Positions 33,183 through 44,775 are shown, numbered from the stretch's first letter. The stretch is DNA of 64,000 nucleotides from Tetracentron sinense (GCA_015143295.1 CM026571.1:34500505-34564504); one strand, 5' to 3'. The notes: generated by a model not told the origin, from the letters alone. Program-made: numbers and translations.

Positions 33183-34149
33183 AACAGGGTCTTGCCCGTG
33201 TTTAATGCACACCATGCAGTACTAACTCTAACCATAAAAGGAATGTCGGTAGATGGACTAACAATATTCTGAGATTTTGAATTTTTGAGGGCTTGGGCCC
33301 CCTCCTAGGGCTTGGCTAGGGTCTGTGGACCCTAAATGGGCCCAGGGGCTATTTGTCTACGGGTTTAGGCCCTAGGGGCCTTGGGTAGGTATTGTATGAG
33401 CCTTGGGCCCATGCCCTAGGTTTGTAGGTTTTAGGATTGGACTGGGGTTAGACTAAGGCTAACTAGGGTTCACTTTGGGCTTAACTAGGGTTGACCTAAG
33501 GTTTAACTAGGGTTAGACTATGGTTGACGTAGGGTGGATCTAGGGTTAGAACTAGGGTTTACCAATGGTTTGACTAGGGTTTGCCTAGGGATAATTCAAG
33601 GTTGACCTAAGGTTTAGCTGGGGTTGACTCAGGGTAGACCCAGGATTAATCATGGTTAAATTACTTAACCATGGTTAAGGGCTGTAAAAATTGGGTGCTT
33701 ACAACTACCCCTCTTTGTCGGAGAATGCCAAGTTGGCAATTGAACGATAAAGACTGGAATCATCCCATTTTTAAACCGAGGTTGGATTTGAGAACAAGAT
33801 GTGCATGCATGTTGTGCAAGTGAGGGATCAACTGATGTCGGGTGTGAGGCACATGCAGGCTCAACCTGAGTACACCCGCTGGGGAGACTAGATCTCATGC
33901 TAGGGAATGAAGAGTGATCAGGGCCACTCATGTTGGGGATCCATGGATGTTATGAGGGGTGGCATATCCCGGAGGCACTAGCCAGAAAAAGGGGTAGAAG
34001 GCATCGCCTGGAGGCGTCAGTAAAAATGATTGAGGGACACATAGAGTGTCACGAACACACATAATGTTAAAGACGCACTTTTAGAAGTGGTCGGAAAGAC
34101 ATGCAGGTATGTCGGCATGTTGACAAAGATGCGGCATTGGCCGGTGGTT

Positions 34150-34715
34150 TGTCAATGGTACACACAATGATGTCAGAGACACACAGAGGTGTCGAAAGAG
34201 GGACATATGGGAGGTGTCGCGGTATGACAAGTGGTATGGCGTTTGGTCAACGGGTTGTCAAGGGACACATGGGGGTGTCAAAAAAGGGATATGTGGGAGG
34301 TGTAGCGGTATGACAAGTGGCGCGGCGTTTGACCGACAAGTTGTCAAGGAATACACAGGATGTCAAGGACACACGGGGGTATCAAAAGGAGATATGCAGG
34401 AGGTGTAGCGGTATGACAAGTGGTACGGCATTTGGCCGACGGGTTGTCAAGGAACACATAGGATGTCGAGGACACATGGGAGTGTTAAAAGGAGACATAC
34501 GGGAGGCATAGTGCTATGACAAGTGGTGCGGCGTTTGGCCAACGGGTTGTTAAGGAACACACAGGATGTCGAGGACACACAAGAGTGTTGAAAGGAGACA
34601 TGTGGGAGGTGTAGCAGTATAACAAGTGGTACGGCATTTGGAAGACGGGTTGTCAAGGAACACACAGGATGTCGAGGACACACGGGAGTGTCGAAAGTTT
34701 GCGGCATATCCTAGA
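34150..34715. repeat. T: ~103-bp tandem repeat, about 5 copies
   Basis: The phrase tatgacaagtgg occurs at about 34223, 34309, 34412, 34515 and 34618, giving spacings of 86, 103, 103 and 103 bp. Each unit also holds a cggcatttgg block and an acacaggatgtcgaggacacac block. Open frames here are artefacts of repetition. Confidence 0.92.
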
Positions 34716-34850
34716 GGCACTAGCAGGATCGATATTGATTGGTATAAGATGGCATGTCCCGGAGGCACTAGCTGGAGAGATATTGAAATGGCATGTTCCG
34801 GAGGCACTAGCCGGATTAATATTGAAATGGCACGGGGCTCCGGATATTGA
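34716..34850. repeat. T: ~46-bp repeat (ggcatgtcccggaggcactag), 3 copies
   Basis: Copies lie near 34719, 34750 and 34789, with a diverged copy at 33961. They sit directly beside the 103-bp array. Confidence 0.8.
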
Positions 34851-35058
34851 TCACTTTGAGTGATGCTAGGATGTTTTGTCATGTTAACACAACACTATGC
34901 CTGGATGCAAAATGATGTTATCCAAGGGATGAAGGCAAAGATGTTTTCTCATGACCCTCTCGACTGCGACTAGATGAGCTGCGTTGGCTCCTTCTAGTTG
35001 TCTTGTCAGGGCAGCTTAGTGCAGGTTGGTACAATAGGATTGCGATATCAAACACTTT

Positions 35059-36494
35059 TGAAAAAACAATCCGGTGAATCCCAAATCTATGTTTGAGTCA
35101 AGAACTCACAAATCCAAGAGGGGATGGTTAGGTTTCCCTAAAAGTATTTCTACCCTTTTTAATATTTTAACAATTAAGTTTTTAACTTAAGAGATGATTA
35201 ACTTAAAGTGGGGAAATAGAGAGAAACAAGCAAACCATAACACAAGGATTTTTACTTGAAAACCCTTCCAAGAAAAACTACGGGACCTAGTCTAGCAATG
35301 AGAATCACAAAGACAAAGTCAACAAGAACTTACAAAACTCGAACTTGACTCCTTCGGACTCGACTCTATGATCCTTCAGTTCTCAGTCCTCCACGCCTCA
35401 AAAATTCATCACGTACTCACAAGTCCCATAATTAACCGCAACCGCTCATACTTCTCTTAGATCTCCAAAACAACCACGATCTTCCGATTGATCTCTGTCG
35501 ATGACAGCTTCGGATTCCACCGACCAAATCACACATCCACGATCCTTCTCGGATTGATCTCTTTTGCAAAGGCTCTAGAACACTCCGGCCAATTTGTTCT
35601 CTCCAGAACAGGTTGGTGGTTTGATTAAAATCAAATCTTAGATGGACTTCATCAATGGGAAAGTCCAAGCAAGTAAGAATGGAGCATTGGCTTGCAAAAT
35701 TTAGGATGGAAGAAGAACTAACAAATGGAAGGAGAGACAATAAAAAATAGAGTTTTTATAAACTCTAGAGATAGTTAAAATTACTCTCTATACTCTCCCA
35801 AAGTTGTTATCCACGGATTAGAAGGGTTCACAATAAATAGAGAACCCAAAAACAAGTATTAGAAGTTGCTAAAACCAAAAAGGCATGAAAAACCACTTCA
35901 GGGTTGACCCTGGGGGTACTTGGGTCGACCCAAGTGTCTCGTTGGGTCGACCCTGGCTTTTTTCACTTGCTGGATTTTTTTCCCATACAAAAACTGTTCA
36001 TATCAGGGTCGACCCTGACTGGTTTCAGTCGACCGAGATATTAAATTTTATTTTCAGCTTTGCTTCCTTCATGAAAGTTGTAGATCTTTTCGACATGGTT
36101 GATTTGATATATTATGGAGCAAAATCAAAGCTATGGTTTGTGAGATATGCCTCTTACAAGAAACCTTGGTTTTTTAAGAACTTTAACAACCTTTAACTTA
36201 TTTTGGGCTTACATATCTAATCACCTAGGGTCCATATGGTTACTCTAAGTCAATTTCCACCTAAGGTATCATATTATAATTATTCTAAGTCAATTCCCAC
36301 CTAAGGTAACATGGTATCTAGGTCACTTATTATCGTATGAGTGAAATGAATGACATGATCAACCGAGTCTTCTACCGATCTGCTTCGGTTTACAACTTCA
36401 CTTGTCGTGGATGCTTGAAGGCAATGACGCAAGATACACTAGACTCACTTGTTTTGACACCGGAATAAACCAACACTAAAACATGGACTTTACT
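35059..36494 (-). mobile_element. C2: 3' LTR, gag-only SIRE-like Copia, 1436 bp
   Basis: On the minus strand the LTR starts at 36494 directly after the purine tract and ends ...CCGGATTGTTTTTTCA at 35059. It is collinear with the C1 LTRs. The 5 bp at 35054-35058 is ACTTT, the expected target copy; its partner lies outside the window. TATA-like CTATTTATTG is near 35838-35847 (minus). Confidence 0.85.
35895..36045. repeat. C2 LTR: GGGTCGACCC dyad cluster with cassette
   Basis: Motifs GGGTTGACCCT, GGGTCGACCC, GGTCGACCCTG and CAGGGTCGACCCTG. On the minus strand the cassette TTTTTGTATGGGAAAAAAAT, then CCAG, at about 35973-35995 resembles the Gypsy S1 cassette TTTTTGTATGGGGAAATTTT, then CCAG. Confidence 0.8.
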
Positions 36495-36932
36495 ATCTCC
36501 CCCTCTGGCAATTCCGTAGCAAAACCAAACTGAAGTACATGACTGGACACAAACTCACCCAAACACATAAAAACGGTGAATTAGGGCATTACATGACTCC
36601 AATAATATTACATGACAACAATTTACAAATCATCTTAAATGAAGACACTGAAGCTCTTGTCAAGTAAGATTTATTTGCTGCAACCCTGAACCTGCACATG
36701 CTCATACACAAAACAAATTATCTTAAATGAAGTCACTGAAGCTCTTATCAAATAAAAACTATCTACTGTAACCCTGCACTTGCACATACTCATACACAAA
36801 ACACCTAGTGAAGCACGTATGGAATATGACAATACATAAACACAGGTAATGCAAGGAATGCACTGAACTAGGGAAATACTACCCTAACATTCTCCCCCTT
36901 TTTGGCACAATTGCTAAAGGTAGGTAAGAAGC
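36495..36932 (-). other. C2: polypurine tract and 3' untranslated region, left part
   Basis: Purine tracts lie at 36495-36508 and near 36892. No coding sequence. It is interrupted at the CAATA target (36933-36937) by element A and continues at 60470. Confidence 0.8.
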
Positions 36933-37243
36933 CAATATGTCGCGCCTCATAACCCACCCTATGAGTTAGAGTGAATCTTGGACGACTTATCATGACCTAC
37001 ATGACATGCTTGACAAACCATCCTGCAAAAACCCACAAGGCATATACAATAGAGGACAAAATACGGAAACATATTCTAACGTGGCACAACGGAAGACTAA
37101 CAAACCTCTATGTATATATACACACATGATCCAAGTTCGTATACAAAAGAAATCACAAAAGAAAGTACGGACATGCCCGCCAAAATACATGAATATATTC
37201 ACTCATGCTCACCCACAGCTATTCACTCAGAATCTACCACGAC

Positions 37244-37363
37244 CTAATAGTAGCCCTCGACCTAAGGTTCCTCCACAGGTTCCTTGACGTACTCCTCCTC
37301 CACCCATGGGCTCGGAGCATAGATGTCAAAAGGAGCAGCCGCTCCGCTATCACCTGCCGACAT
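37244..37363 (-). pseudogene. A 3' LTR: PWVEEEY small ORF with internal stop
   Basis: ATG at 37363; it begins MSAGDSGAAAPFDIYAPS, followed by [15 protein letters not shown], then TAG, then VEGYY and TAG. The full 120-nt length of the S-type frame is kept. The stop after EEP is shared with the 5' LTR copy, so the parent element already carried it. Confidence 0.55.
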
Positions 37364-38394
37364 AAGAAGTATGGCTGAGCATGGAATACTCAGCGTGTAC
37401 CAAATGCTAACCAACAATCATAGTATAGCAACAATGATATATATAGATGCAGGAAGCAGTTAATCTCATAACAGGAAAGTAAAGCAGTTTATAATCATGC
37501 TTGCATTTTCGTAAAAGCCAATAAAACCCTTGAAAACCTCGTGCACTAGACTTGACTCAAATTGCCCTTTTCGTGCTTGAAAACTTGTCTTGTCTGTCGT
37601 GGAATCGTGTACATACTTGCATTTGAATTTAAATATGACATTTGGGTAATTCACAATACATAAGACATCAATAATTTGAGCAAGTCAATATTCATGTCAT
37701 TTTAGGGAAAGTAAATAATCACACTATCATAAGCCCTAGCAATTCCATAAGAAATTATGCATGTATTTTCTTAATTTACAATTCGTTTTATTCACCTTAG
37801 CATTTCATCAAACATGGGGTGTGTACATTATTGATCAAACCTATATCATGCTTTTCTAGGTGGATTTATATTCACAACATACTCGTATGTTTATTATTGG
37901 TACAATGCCCTTCCCCTTTTCATTCATCACATCATTCGCACGGCATCCAATCGCCAATATTCATCTCCATTCACACCATTCACACATTACAACTCATATT
38001 ATAGTTATAGATGGGGGAAAACAAAGAATAGAAAAGAAAAGAGAAAAGTATAACTAAGAGAGTAGCACAAGGTATCGACCTTGACAAATGAGGGAAGAAA
38101 CCCCTCTCCCTTGCAAAACGTGCATGAGTTGCTGCCCTAGCTTGGAGAGCGTAGTCCTCACGAGCTTGAACCTTGAACTTGAAGAGACACGAGCTTGTGA
38201 TGATCTAGGGTTCTTAAAACCCTTCGATTTCTTCTCAAAAACAAACCCTAGGTTTAGAAACCCCTTTCTCTTCTCTCCTTATCTTTCAACTCTTCTAAGT
38301 GTTGAGAATGAGCCCTAAAGACTCGGGCGAGCCTTATATGTAAAGGGTATAACACCCAAATACCGAAAAACCCCTTAATGAAATTCTACAAAAA

Positions 38395-38575
38395 CACGAT
38401 AGACCGAGCGATCAGTGGTTATGACCGATCGATCGATTGCCTACCGAGCGATCGGTCAAAAACATGCTCTCTGGAATTTTTCCCCATACAAAAAAGTACA
38501 CCAGTCGATAGCCTTCGATCGATCGGTTCTGGACCGATCGATCGCTACAATGGACCGAGCGATCGGTGGTCTGCA
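38395..38575. repeat. A 3' LTR: ACCGAGCGATCGGT dyad cluster
   Basis: Six or so motifs such as ACCGATCGATCGATTG, ACCGAGCGATCGGT, GATCGATCGGT and ACCGATCGATCGCT surround CTCTCTGGAATTTTTCCCC, then ATACAAAA (38467-38492). It is located 55-240 bp upstream (minus sense) of the TATA box. Confidence 0.85.
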
Positions 38576-38830
38576 GGTTTTTGACACTGAGTCCATTTTT
38601 CACCCATTCCTATTATTGGGACCCATTCTACTTCTATTCTAACATCTTCTAAACTTGACTAGGACCTCTTTAAAGCTTATAGGTTTTATTAAATAATTTA
38701 TCTAATTAATTATAGCATTCTTGGCATAATTCCATCGAAGTTTCAAATTCTCATTTCATGAAATTGAGATTACAAGACACCATGCCTTGACACACATCCC
38801 AAGGCATATACAAAAAGTTTCAGGGTTCTA

Positions 38831-38846
38831 CTTCCTCCCCCCCTTA
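38831..38846 (-). other. A: polypurine tract
   Basis: Minus strand taagggggggaggaag directly against the 3' LTR. The LTR's inner edge reads AGTAGAACC, while the outer 5' LTR edge reads TGTAGAACC. Confidence 0.85.
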
Positions 38847-38932
38847 CAAAAATTTCATCCTCGAAATTTGGACGGCACATGCGTTACAAACCAAAACAAA
38901 TTTACAAGTCATATACAAAACCTATACAAAAT

Positions 38933-40798
38933 TCATTCAAACAATTCTGGGTACTTCGCTTTGACTTCGGCCTCACGTTCCCATGTAGCCTCTTCTCGAG
39001 CATGATGCTGTCATTGCACAAGAACCAATGGGATAGTTTTATTGCGAAGAACTTGATCTCTCTGATCCAATATGTGAACCGGCTCCTCAACTAAAGTAAG
39101 ATCCTCCCGTATTTCCAACGGCTCCAAGTCTATGACATACGAAGGATCCGCAATGTACTTCCGAAGCATAGACATATGGAAAACGTTGTGAACCTCGGCC
39201 ATGTGAGGTGGAAGAGCTACCCTGTAAGAAACCTCACCAACTCGCGTGATGATCTCAAACGGGCCAACATATCGAGGGCTAAGCTTGCCTCGCCTACCAA
39301 ATCTCATAATCCCCTTGCTAGGAGATACCTTCACAAAGACTTGATCCCTAACCTGGAATTCTAAGTCCCTGCGGTGCGTGTCTGCATAGCTCTTTTGACA
39401 ATCTTGAGTGGCTTTCAACCAATCCCGGATGATCTTGACTATACTCGCAGTTTGCTCGATCAACTCCGGACCTAACACCTTTCTTTCTCCTACCTCATCC
39501 CAATAGAGAGGAGACCTGCAGCTTTGCCCATATAAGGCTTCAAATGGTGCCATTTGGATGCTCGCTTGATAGCTATTGTTATAGGCGAATTCAACCAAAG
39601 GCAAGTGCTCTTCCCAACTGCCTTTGAAATCCAGCATACAAGCTCGAAGCATGTCTTCGATGACTTGGTTCACCCTCTCAGTTTTTCCATCAGTCTGTGG
39701 ATGAAAAGCGGTGCTGAAATCGAGTCAGGAACCCATAGCTTCCTGAAAACTCTTTCAGAACCTGGACGTGAATCTTGGATCCCGATCTGACACAATACTA
39801 ACTGGCACCCCGTGTAGCTTAACAACTTCCTTGATATATGGTGCGGCCAACTAACTAGAGTTGAAGGTAGTACGGTAGGGTAAGAAATGTGCGGACTTTG
39901 TTAAACGATCCACCACGACCCAAATCGCATCTGAGCCCCGTGCCGTCTTTGGCAAGCCAACTATGAAGTCCATGGAGATGTTCTCCCATTTCCACTCGGG
40001 AATAGGAAGAGACTGTAATAGACCTGCGGGCCGCATGTGCTCTGCTTTCACCTACTGGCACACCAAACACCGTGCCACATATTCCGCAACATCCCTCTTC
40101 ATATTCCTCCACCAAAAGTGACTCTTGAGTTTTCGGTACATCTTTGTACCCCTAGGATGCACTGTGTATTTCGAACGGTGAGCCTCATCCATAATCTCTC
40201 GTCGAAGATCCGCATTGGCCGGAACACAAAGCCTTCCTTTGAATGTGATAGCACCTCGGTTAGTGAGAGAGAAGTCCTCACTACCCTTGGAAACTTCCTT
40301 GTCCCGGAAAGCCAACAATTTAGCATCCATGGCTTGATATTCTTGGATCAAGTCTATAATGTACGGCCGAACCGTGACATTTGCCAAAACAGGACTGCGG
40401 ACAGAATCATTCACACTGATGTCAAGATTTGCCAAATCCTCCAATAATCTCCATTCTCGCACTAACATATGAGCCAACAACCCCGGAGGTCTTCTACTCA
40501 AAGCGTCTACTACAATGTTTGCTTTGCCCGGGTGGTATTGGATGGTGCAGTCATAGTCTTTCAAAAATTTCATCCAACGCCGTTGCCTTAGATTCAATTC
40601 CTTTTGGGAAAAGAGGTACTTGAGGCTCTTGTGATCCATATACACATAGAATTCTACCCCATAAAGGTAATGTCACCAAGTCTTGAGTGCAAATACGACT
40701 GCGGCAAGTTCCAAGTCGTGCGTGGGGTAATTCTTTTCATGCTCCTTCAATTGCCTCGATGCATAGGCAATGACTTTCTTGTGTTGCATGAGCACACA
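38933..40798 (-). pseudogene. A: pol 3' part, RNase H end, integrase and chromodomain
   Basis: On minus: the RNase H end ([20 protein letters not shown], then [16 protein letters not shown]). Then the integrase HHCC zinc domain (HRSKYTVHP, then YVARCLVCQ). Then the catalytic core [20 protein letters not shown] and DRLTKSAHF, the second Asp block near 39770-39800 in broken frame, and ERVNQVIEDMLRA. The C-terminal domain ends in VEEPVHILDQRDQVLRNKTI and a chromodomain-like tail EEATWEREAEVKAKYPELF with the terminal stop at 38933. Stops and shifts lie at about 39005 (Trp to TGA inside the chromodomain), 39673-39851 and 40645. Chromodomain, long LTRs and initiator-Met priming point to the Del/Tekay chromovirus lineage. 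Confidence 0.88.
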
Positions 40799-41009
40799 TG
40801 TAGAGCCCCGAACCTTTTTACAGTTAATGAATGACACTCTCGTTGTCATTTTGTCCTTAAAGAGGTATAATCAATAAATAAGGAAAAATTAGAAATTTTT
40901 GAAATGTCATGAATGTTCCTTTTCGAAGTACGAACCCAACGCAAGTTGAATCGTCAAAATCGGACGAACGAGTCAAAAGATATGGCCAAAATAGTCTGGG
41001 CCTGCAGGC

Positions 41010-41490
41010 AGACGTGGCTCGGTTATGCGTTGAGGACGTAGCTCGGTTATGCACTAAGGACGTGCTCAGACAACGTACTCTGATAACGTATACGCTGTGC
41101 GTCCATTGTACAGCTCACAACGGATACGTTGTACAGCTCACAACGGGTACGTTGTACAGCACCACGGGCACGCTGTACATAAGACATCGGACAACGTGTT
41201 CAGCACTCTCCACAACGGACAACGTGTTTGGCACTGTTCACAGCTCAACGAGCTCAGCACTATGCACAACACAACGGACAACGTGTTCAGCACTGTCCAC
41301 AACGGACAATGAGCTCAGCACAACAAGTTAGCACTATTCACAGCACAACGTGTTTGGCACTGTTCACAGCACAACGAGTTGGCGCTATTCACAGCACAAC
41401 GAGTTGGCACTGTGCACGGCACAACGAGTTGGCACTGTTCACAGCACAACGAGTTGGCACTGTTGACAGCACAACGAGTTCGGCACTCGT
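41010..41490. repeat. S3 LTR: ACAACG...CGTTGT dyads and ~25-bp repeats
   Basis: The first half carries ACAACGGATACGTTGT and ACAACGGGTACGTTGT dyads. The second half is a run of ~25-bp units around CACAACGAGTTGGCACTGTT. It occupies the position of the GATCG dyads of S1 and S2. The many open frames in this block are repeat artefacts. Confidence 0.85.
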
Positions 41491-42900
41491 GTTTTTACAG
41501 AAATTCAGTAAGGGTATTATGGTCTTTTGGTCGGTTCACTCTTACCTTAAGAGTTTAACCCGTGCCTTTAGGGCATCATTCGACACTTAGAGAGTTTGAG
41601 AGAATAGGAGAAAGGGGAGAAGGCGATTCCAAACCTAGGGTTTGTCTTTGGAAGAGAAATCAAAGGGGTTTGAGTCCCTAGATAACTTCAAGTCTGGTTT
41701 TTCTCCAAGATCTCGGCTCAAGCACTCTTGGAGAGCGTTCTCCAAGCTAGGGCAGCAGCTACACAGTCGTTTTGGAAAGGGGTTTCTTCCTCATTTCTTC
41801 AAGTTCGGTACTTCTTGCTACCCTCCTAGTTATAGATCCTCTTTTCCCCTCATTTCTCTTTATTTTCTTTCACTTACACATGTGCTATGAGATGGATGGT
41901 TGTGAATGGTGAATGGAGATGGAATGGGCGATTGGATGCCAATGGTTGTGTGTGATGAACAAATGGGGAAGGGCATTGTTCCAAATAAAGAACATACATG
42001 TATGATTTGAGTAAAACCCACCTAGAAAAGCATGTTGTAGGGTAAATCCATAATGAACACACCATGTTTGATGAAATGCCAAAGTGAATAAAGTGAGTTG
42101 TAAATTAGTAAATGCATGCCTAATAAATTTTGAATATTGCTAGGGCCCATGATAGTGTGTTTCCTGCTTTCCCTAAATGATATGAATATTACATTGCTCA
42201 ATCATTGATGCTATATGTGTTGTGAAATTACCCAAATGTCATATTTAAATTTAAATGCAAGTATGTACACGGTTTCCACGAGCACGGCATGCATGACATG
42301 ATTTATCGAGGTTTCCAAGAACATGGTTAGAGGTGGGACATATCCTACGATATGTTTTACCTCGCTTTTCACAAGAAGACAAGAACCAACATTCCACGAG
42401 GGGTCTCCCCTCACTCACAAGTGCATATCATGAAGAAGGGCCTCCCTTCCCTCGCAAGTACATACATATCATGAAGAAGGGTCTCCCTTCCCTCGCAAGT
42501 GCATTGCATAAAGAAGGGTCTCCCTTCCCTCTCAAGGCATCTCTCAAGCGCATCTCACAAGGATATCTCACAAGTGTACCTCACAAGTTACATGATCACA
42601 AGCAAGCACGCATGACATGCATGACATGACACGACATGCAAGAATCAAGCAAGATAGACAAGACGAGTTTTCAAGCATGAAAAGGGTACTTTAAGTCAAG
42701 TCAAGCGCACGGTGCTTTCAAGGGTTTATCGGTTTTTATGAATACAACATGATGAATTATATTGCTTTACTTCCTTGTATGTTACGAATTGTTTCCGTCT
42801 GACGTATATGAATTGCTCCTGATTATGTATTGTCATTGTTATGCTATAATTGTTGGTTAGTATTTAGTACCCGCTGAGTATTCCATGCTCAGCCGTACTT

Positions 42901-43020
42901 ATATCGGCAGGTTCTGAGGGAGGTGCTGCTCCATTTGATGTTTGTGCTCCTGGTCCATGGGTGGAAGAGGAGTACGTCGAGGAGCCTTTGGAGGAACCTC
43001 CAGTAGAGGGTTACCAATAG
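42901..43020 (+). pseudogene. S3 LTR: PWVEEEY small ORF without ATG
   Basis: Same 120-nt frame as S1 with ATG changed to ATA. The rest is open and keeps [16 protein letters not shown] to the TAG at 43018. Confidence 0.5.
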
Positions 43021-43316
43021 GTGGTTGTAGATTCTGAGTGGATTAGCTGTGGGTGAGATGAGAGTTAGATTTATGTATTTTGGCGGGCATGTCCGCACTT
43101 TCTTATGGTTACCTTTTGTATAAACTTGGATTTGCGTATGTATATACATAGGGGTTGGTAGACATCCGCTGTGCTATGTTAGAATATGTTTCCGCTGTTT
43201 ATATCCTCTATTGTATATGCTCTGTGGGTTTTGCAGGTTAGTTGTCAAGCAAGTCATGATTAGTCGTCCAAAGTTCACTCTAACTCCTAGGGTGGGTTTT
43301 GGGTCGCGACAACACA

Positions 43317-44775
43317 CCCAAGTCCAACATGTGAGGCATTACTGTACACCTCATAACCACCATGTCCGGATGGCACTGTAAGGACGGGGGCCGTGGTAAG
43401 CCTCTTCTTCAGTTCTGTGAAACTGATCTCGCACTTATCGCTCCACACGAATTTTGTATTCTTCCTTGTCAAATAAGTGAGCGGGGCTGCAAGGCTGGAG
43501 AAACCTTCTACGAATCTCCTATAGTAGCCTGCCAACCCAAGAAATCTGCGTATCTCTGTAACACTCTTGAGCCTCGCCCAACTCATGAGTGCCTCTATCT
43601 TCTTTGGATCTACCGATATGCCTTCCTTAGAAACGACGTGACCTAGGAATGCCACCTCTTCCAACCAAAACTCACACTTACTGAGTTTGGCGTATTGCTT
43701 GTGCTCTCTCAGCATTTCCAAAGCAAGACGAAGGTCTCGCATGTGATCTTCCCGTGTCTGGGAATATATCAAGATGTCGTCGACAAACACGATCACGCAT
43801 CGATCCAGGTATGGCCGAAACAACTGGTTCATTAAATCCATAAAGGCTGCTGGCGTATTTGTGAGACCAAAAGGCATCACCAAGAACTTGTAGTGTCCGT
43901 ATCGAGTCCGAAAAGCAGTTTTGGGCACATCCTTGGCCTTGATCTTTAACTGGTGGTAACCGGACTGAAGATCGGTCTTAAGAAAAATTTTGCTCCCTTC
44001 AACTGATCGAACAAGTCATCAATCCTAGGCAATGGGTACCTATTCTTTATAGTGACTTTGTTCAACTGTCGGTAATCGATGCACATCAGCATCGAGCCAT
44101 CCTTCTTCTTAACAAATAACACCGGGGCACCCCACGGTGAGACACTTGGTCGAATGAAACCAAGGCCTTGCAATTCCTCCAACTAAGTCTTCAACTCCTT
44201 GAGTCTAATAAGGGCCATTCTATACGGATCCTTGAAAATAGGAGTTGTGCCTGGTGCAAGCTCGATCACAAACTCAATCTCCCTGTCTAGAGGTAATCCT
44301 GGCAACTCCTCTGGAAATATATCCAGGAATTCACTCACGACTGGAATAGTCGAAGAGTCCTTTACCTCAGGGTTCGCTAAGCTCAACACCGCAAAACGGG
44401 CAATATCTCTACTTCTCAACCCCCAAAAATGAAATGGCTTGCCTTCCACGAGCCGAAAGAGTACCATCTTTTCAAAACAAGCCACATGCCCATGATGTGT
44501 TGCTAACCAATCCATTCCCAATATGACATCGAAGTATTGAAATCGGAGGATGATTAGATCAACCGCCAACTCGTGGCTCCCCACTTGAACCACACTGTTT
44601 CTATACACTTTATCCGCTAATACTGTCTTGTCGAGAGGAGTCGAAATGGCTAACTCCTGTTCCAGCTGGCTAGGCTCGGAGGAAAAACCTTGAGAGAAAC
44701 TCGGCGATACAAATGAATGAGTAGACCCAGTGTCGATCAATACTCGAGCCAAACATTCATTCACTAGTAAGGTTC
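43317..44775 (-). pseudogene. A: pol 5' part, protease and RT
   Basis: On minus, from the candidate splice acceptor: [20 protein letters not shown] (DTG protease site near 44732), IPVVSEFLDIFPEELPGLPL and the RT fingers ([40 protein letters not shown]). Then the palm ([32 protein letters not shown]), the thumb and connection ([33 protein letters not shown]) and the start of RNase H ([15 protein letters not shown]). There is a stop at 44183 and a frame break between 43928 and 43946. S3 interrupts the RNase H start. In life these domains cleave the polyprotein and copy the RNA genome within virus-like particles. Confidence 0.9.

Larger units (their letters stand above)
31304..33703 (-). mobile_element. 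T: 3' LTR, Tat/Ogre-like by architecture
   Basis: Minus strand TGTAAGCACCCAATTTTTACA starts at 33703 directly after the purine-rich tract acaaagaggggtagt. The left end is about 31304-31315, next to E'. There is a TATA-like CACTATAAATAAACC on minus near 32192-32206. It is GC-richer than its neighbours, and its sense 3' end is packed with short dyad repeats. The lineage call rests on the LTR start, the G-rich tract and satellite repeats next to the 3' LTR; no T protein is visible. Between 32480 and 33000, and from 33240 to 33660, there are only degenerate ctagggttgacctaagg-type repeats and no coding sequence. Confidence 0.6.
33704..35058 (-). mobile_element. T: internal region next to the 3' LTR
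   Basis: The purine tract at 33704-33718 marks the LTR border. No coding frame is convincing. The region is made largely of tandem repeats (34150-34850), with an unassigned stretch at 34860-35058. C2 begins at 35059, so the rest of T should lie beyond the window on the other side of C2. Confidence 0.5.
36938..38830 (-). mobile_element. A: 3' LTR, 1893 bp
   Basis: Plus strand TGTCGCGCC...GGGTTCTA. It is very similar to the 5' LTR, with scattered mostly C/T and G/A differences. It lacks a block of about 420 bp present in the 5' LTR at 58795-59215 (junction near 37597). TATA box on minus near 38333-38341 (ACATATAAGG). Confidence 0.92.
40799..43311 (+). mobile_element. S3: solo LTR, Tekay-like Gypsy, 2513 bp, sense +
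   Basis: TGTAGAGCCCC...GGTCGCGACA is flanked by the perfect target duplication ACACA (40794-40798 and 43312-43316). It splits the RT/RNase H junction of A. It contains a 25-bp repeat and dyad block, repeated GAAGGG-CCCTTC motifs at 42395-42540, the hairpin near 42863 and a small frame that lost its ATG. Confidence 0.93.

Noticed and set aside
34101-34882. Open frames on both strands with repeated Cys/His blocks suggesting a repeat protein
   Set aside because: They follow the 103-bp satellite-like array and occur on both strands; no domain fits.
37819-38318. Frames repeated almost identically at 59430-59929
   Set aside because: Duplicated because they lie in the two LTRs of A, on the antisense strand; not conserved as protein in B, D or S LTRs.
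41097-41590. Several overlapping open frames rich in His, Thr and Ser
   Set aside because: They are translations of the 25-bp tandem repeat; a period of 25 shifts frame each unit and no frame is conserved in S4.
40799-43311. A shared insertion hotspot in RT for S3, S4 and S5
   Set aside because: Aligned to the RT domain, the three sites are hundreds of bases apart and have different targets (ACACA, CTTCA, AGAAA); pol is simply a large part of the available DNA.
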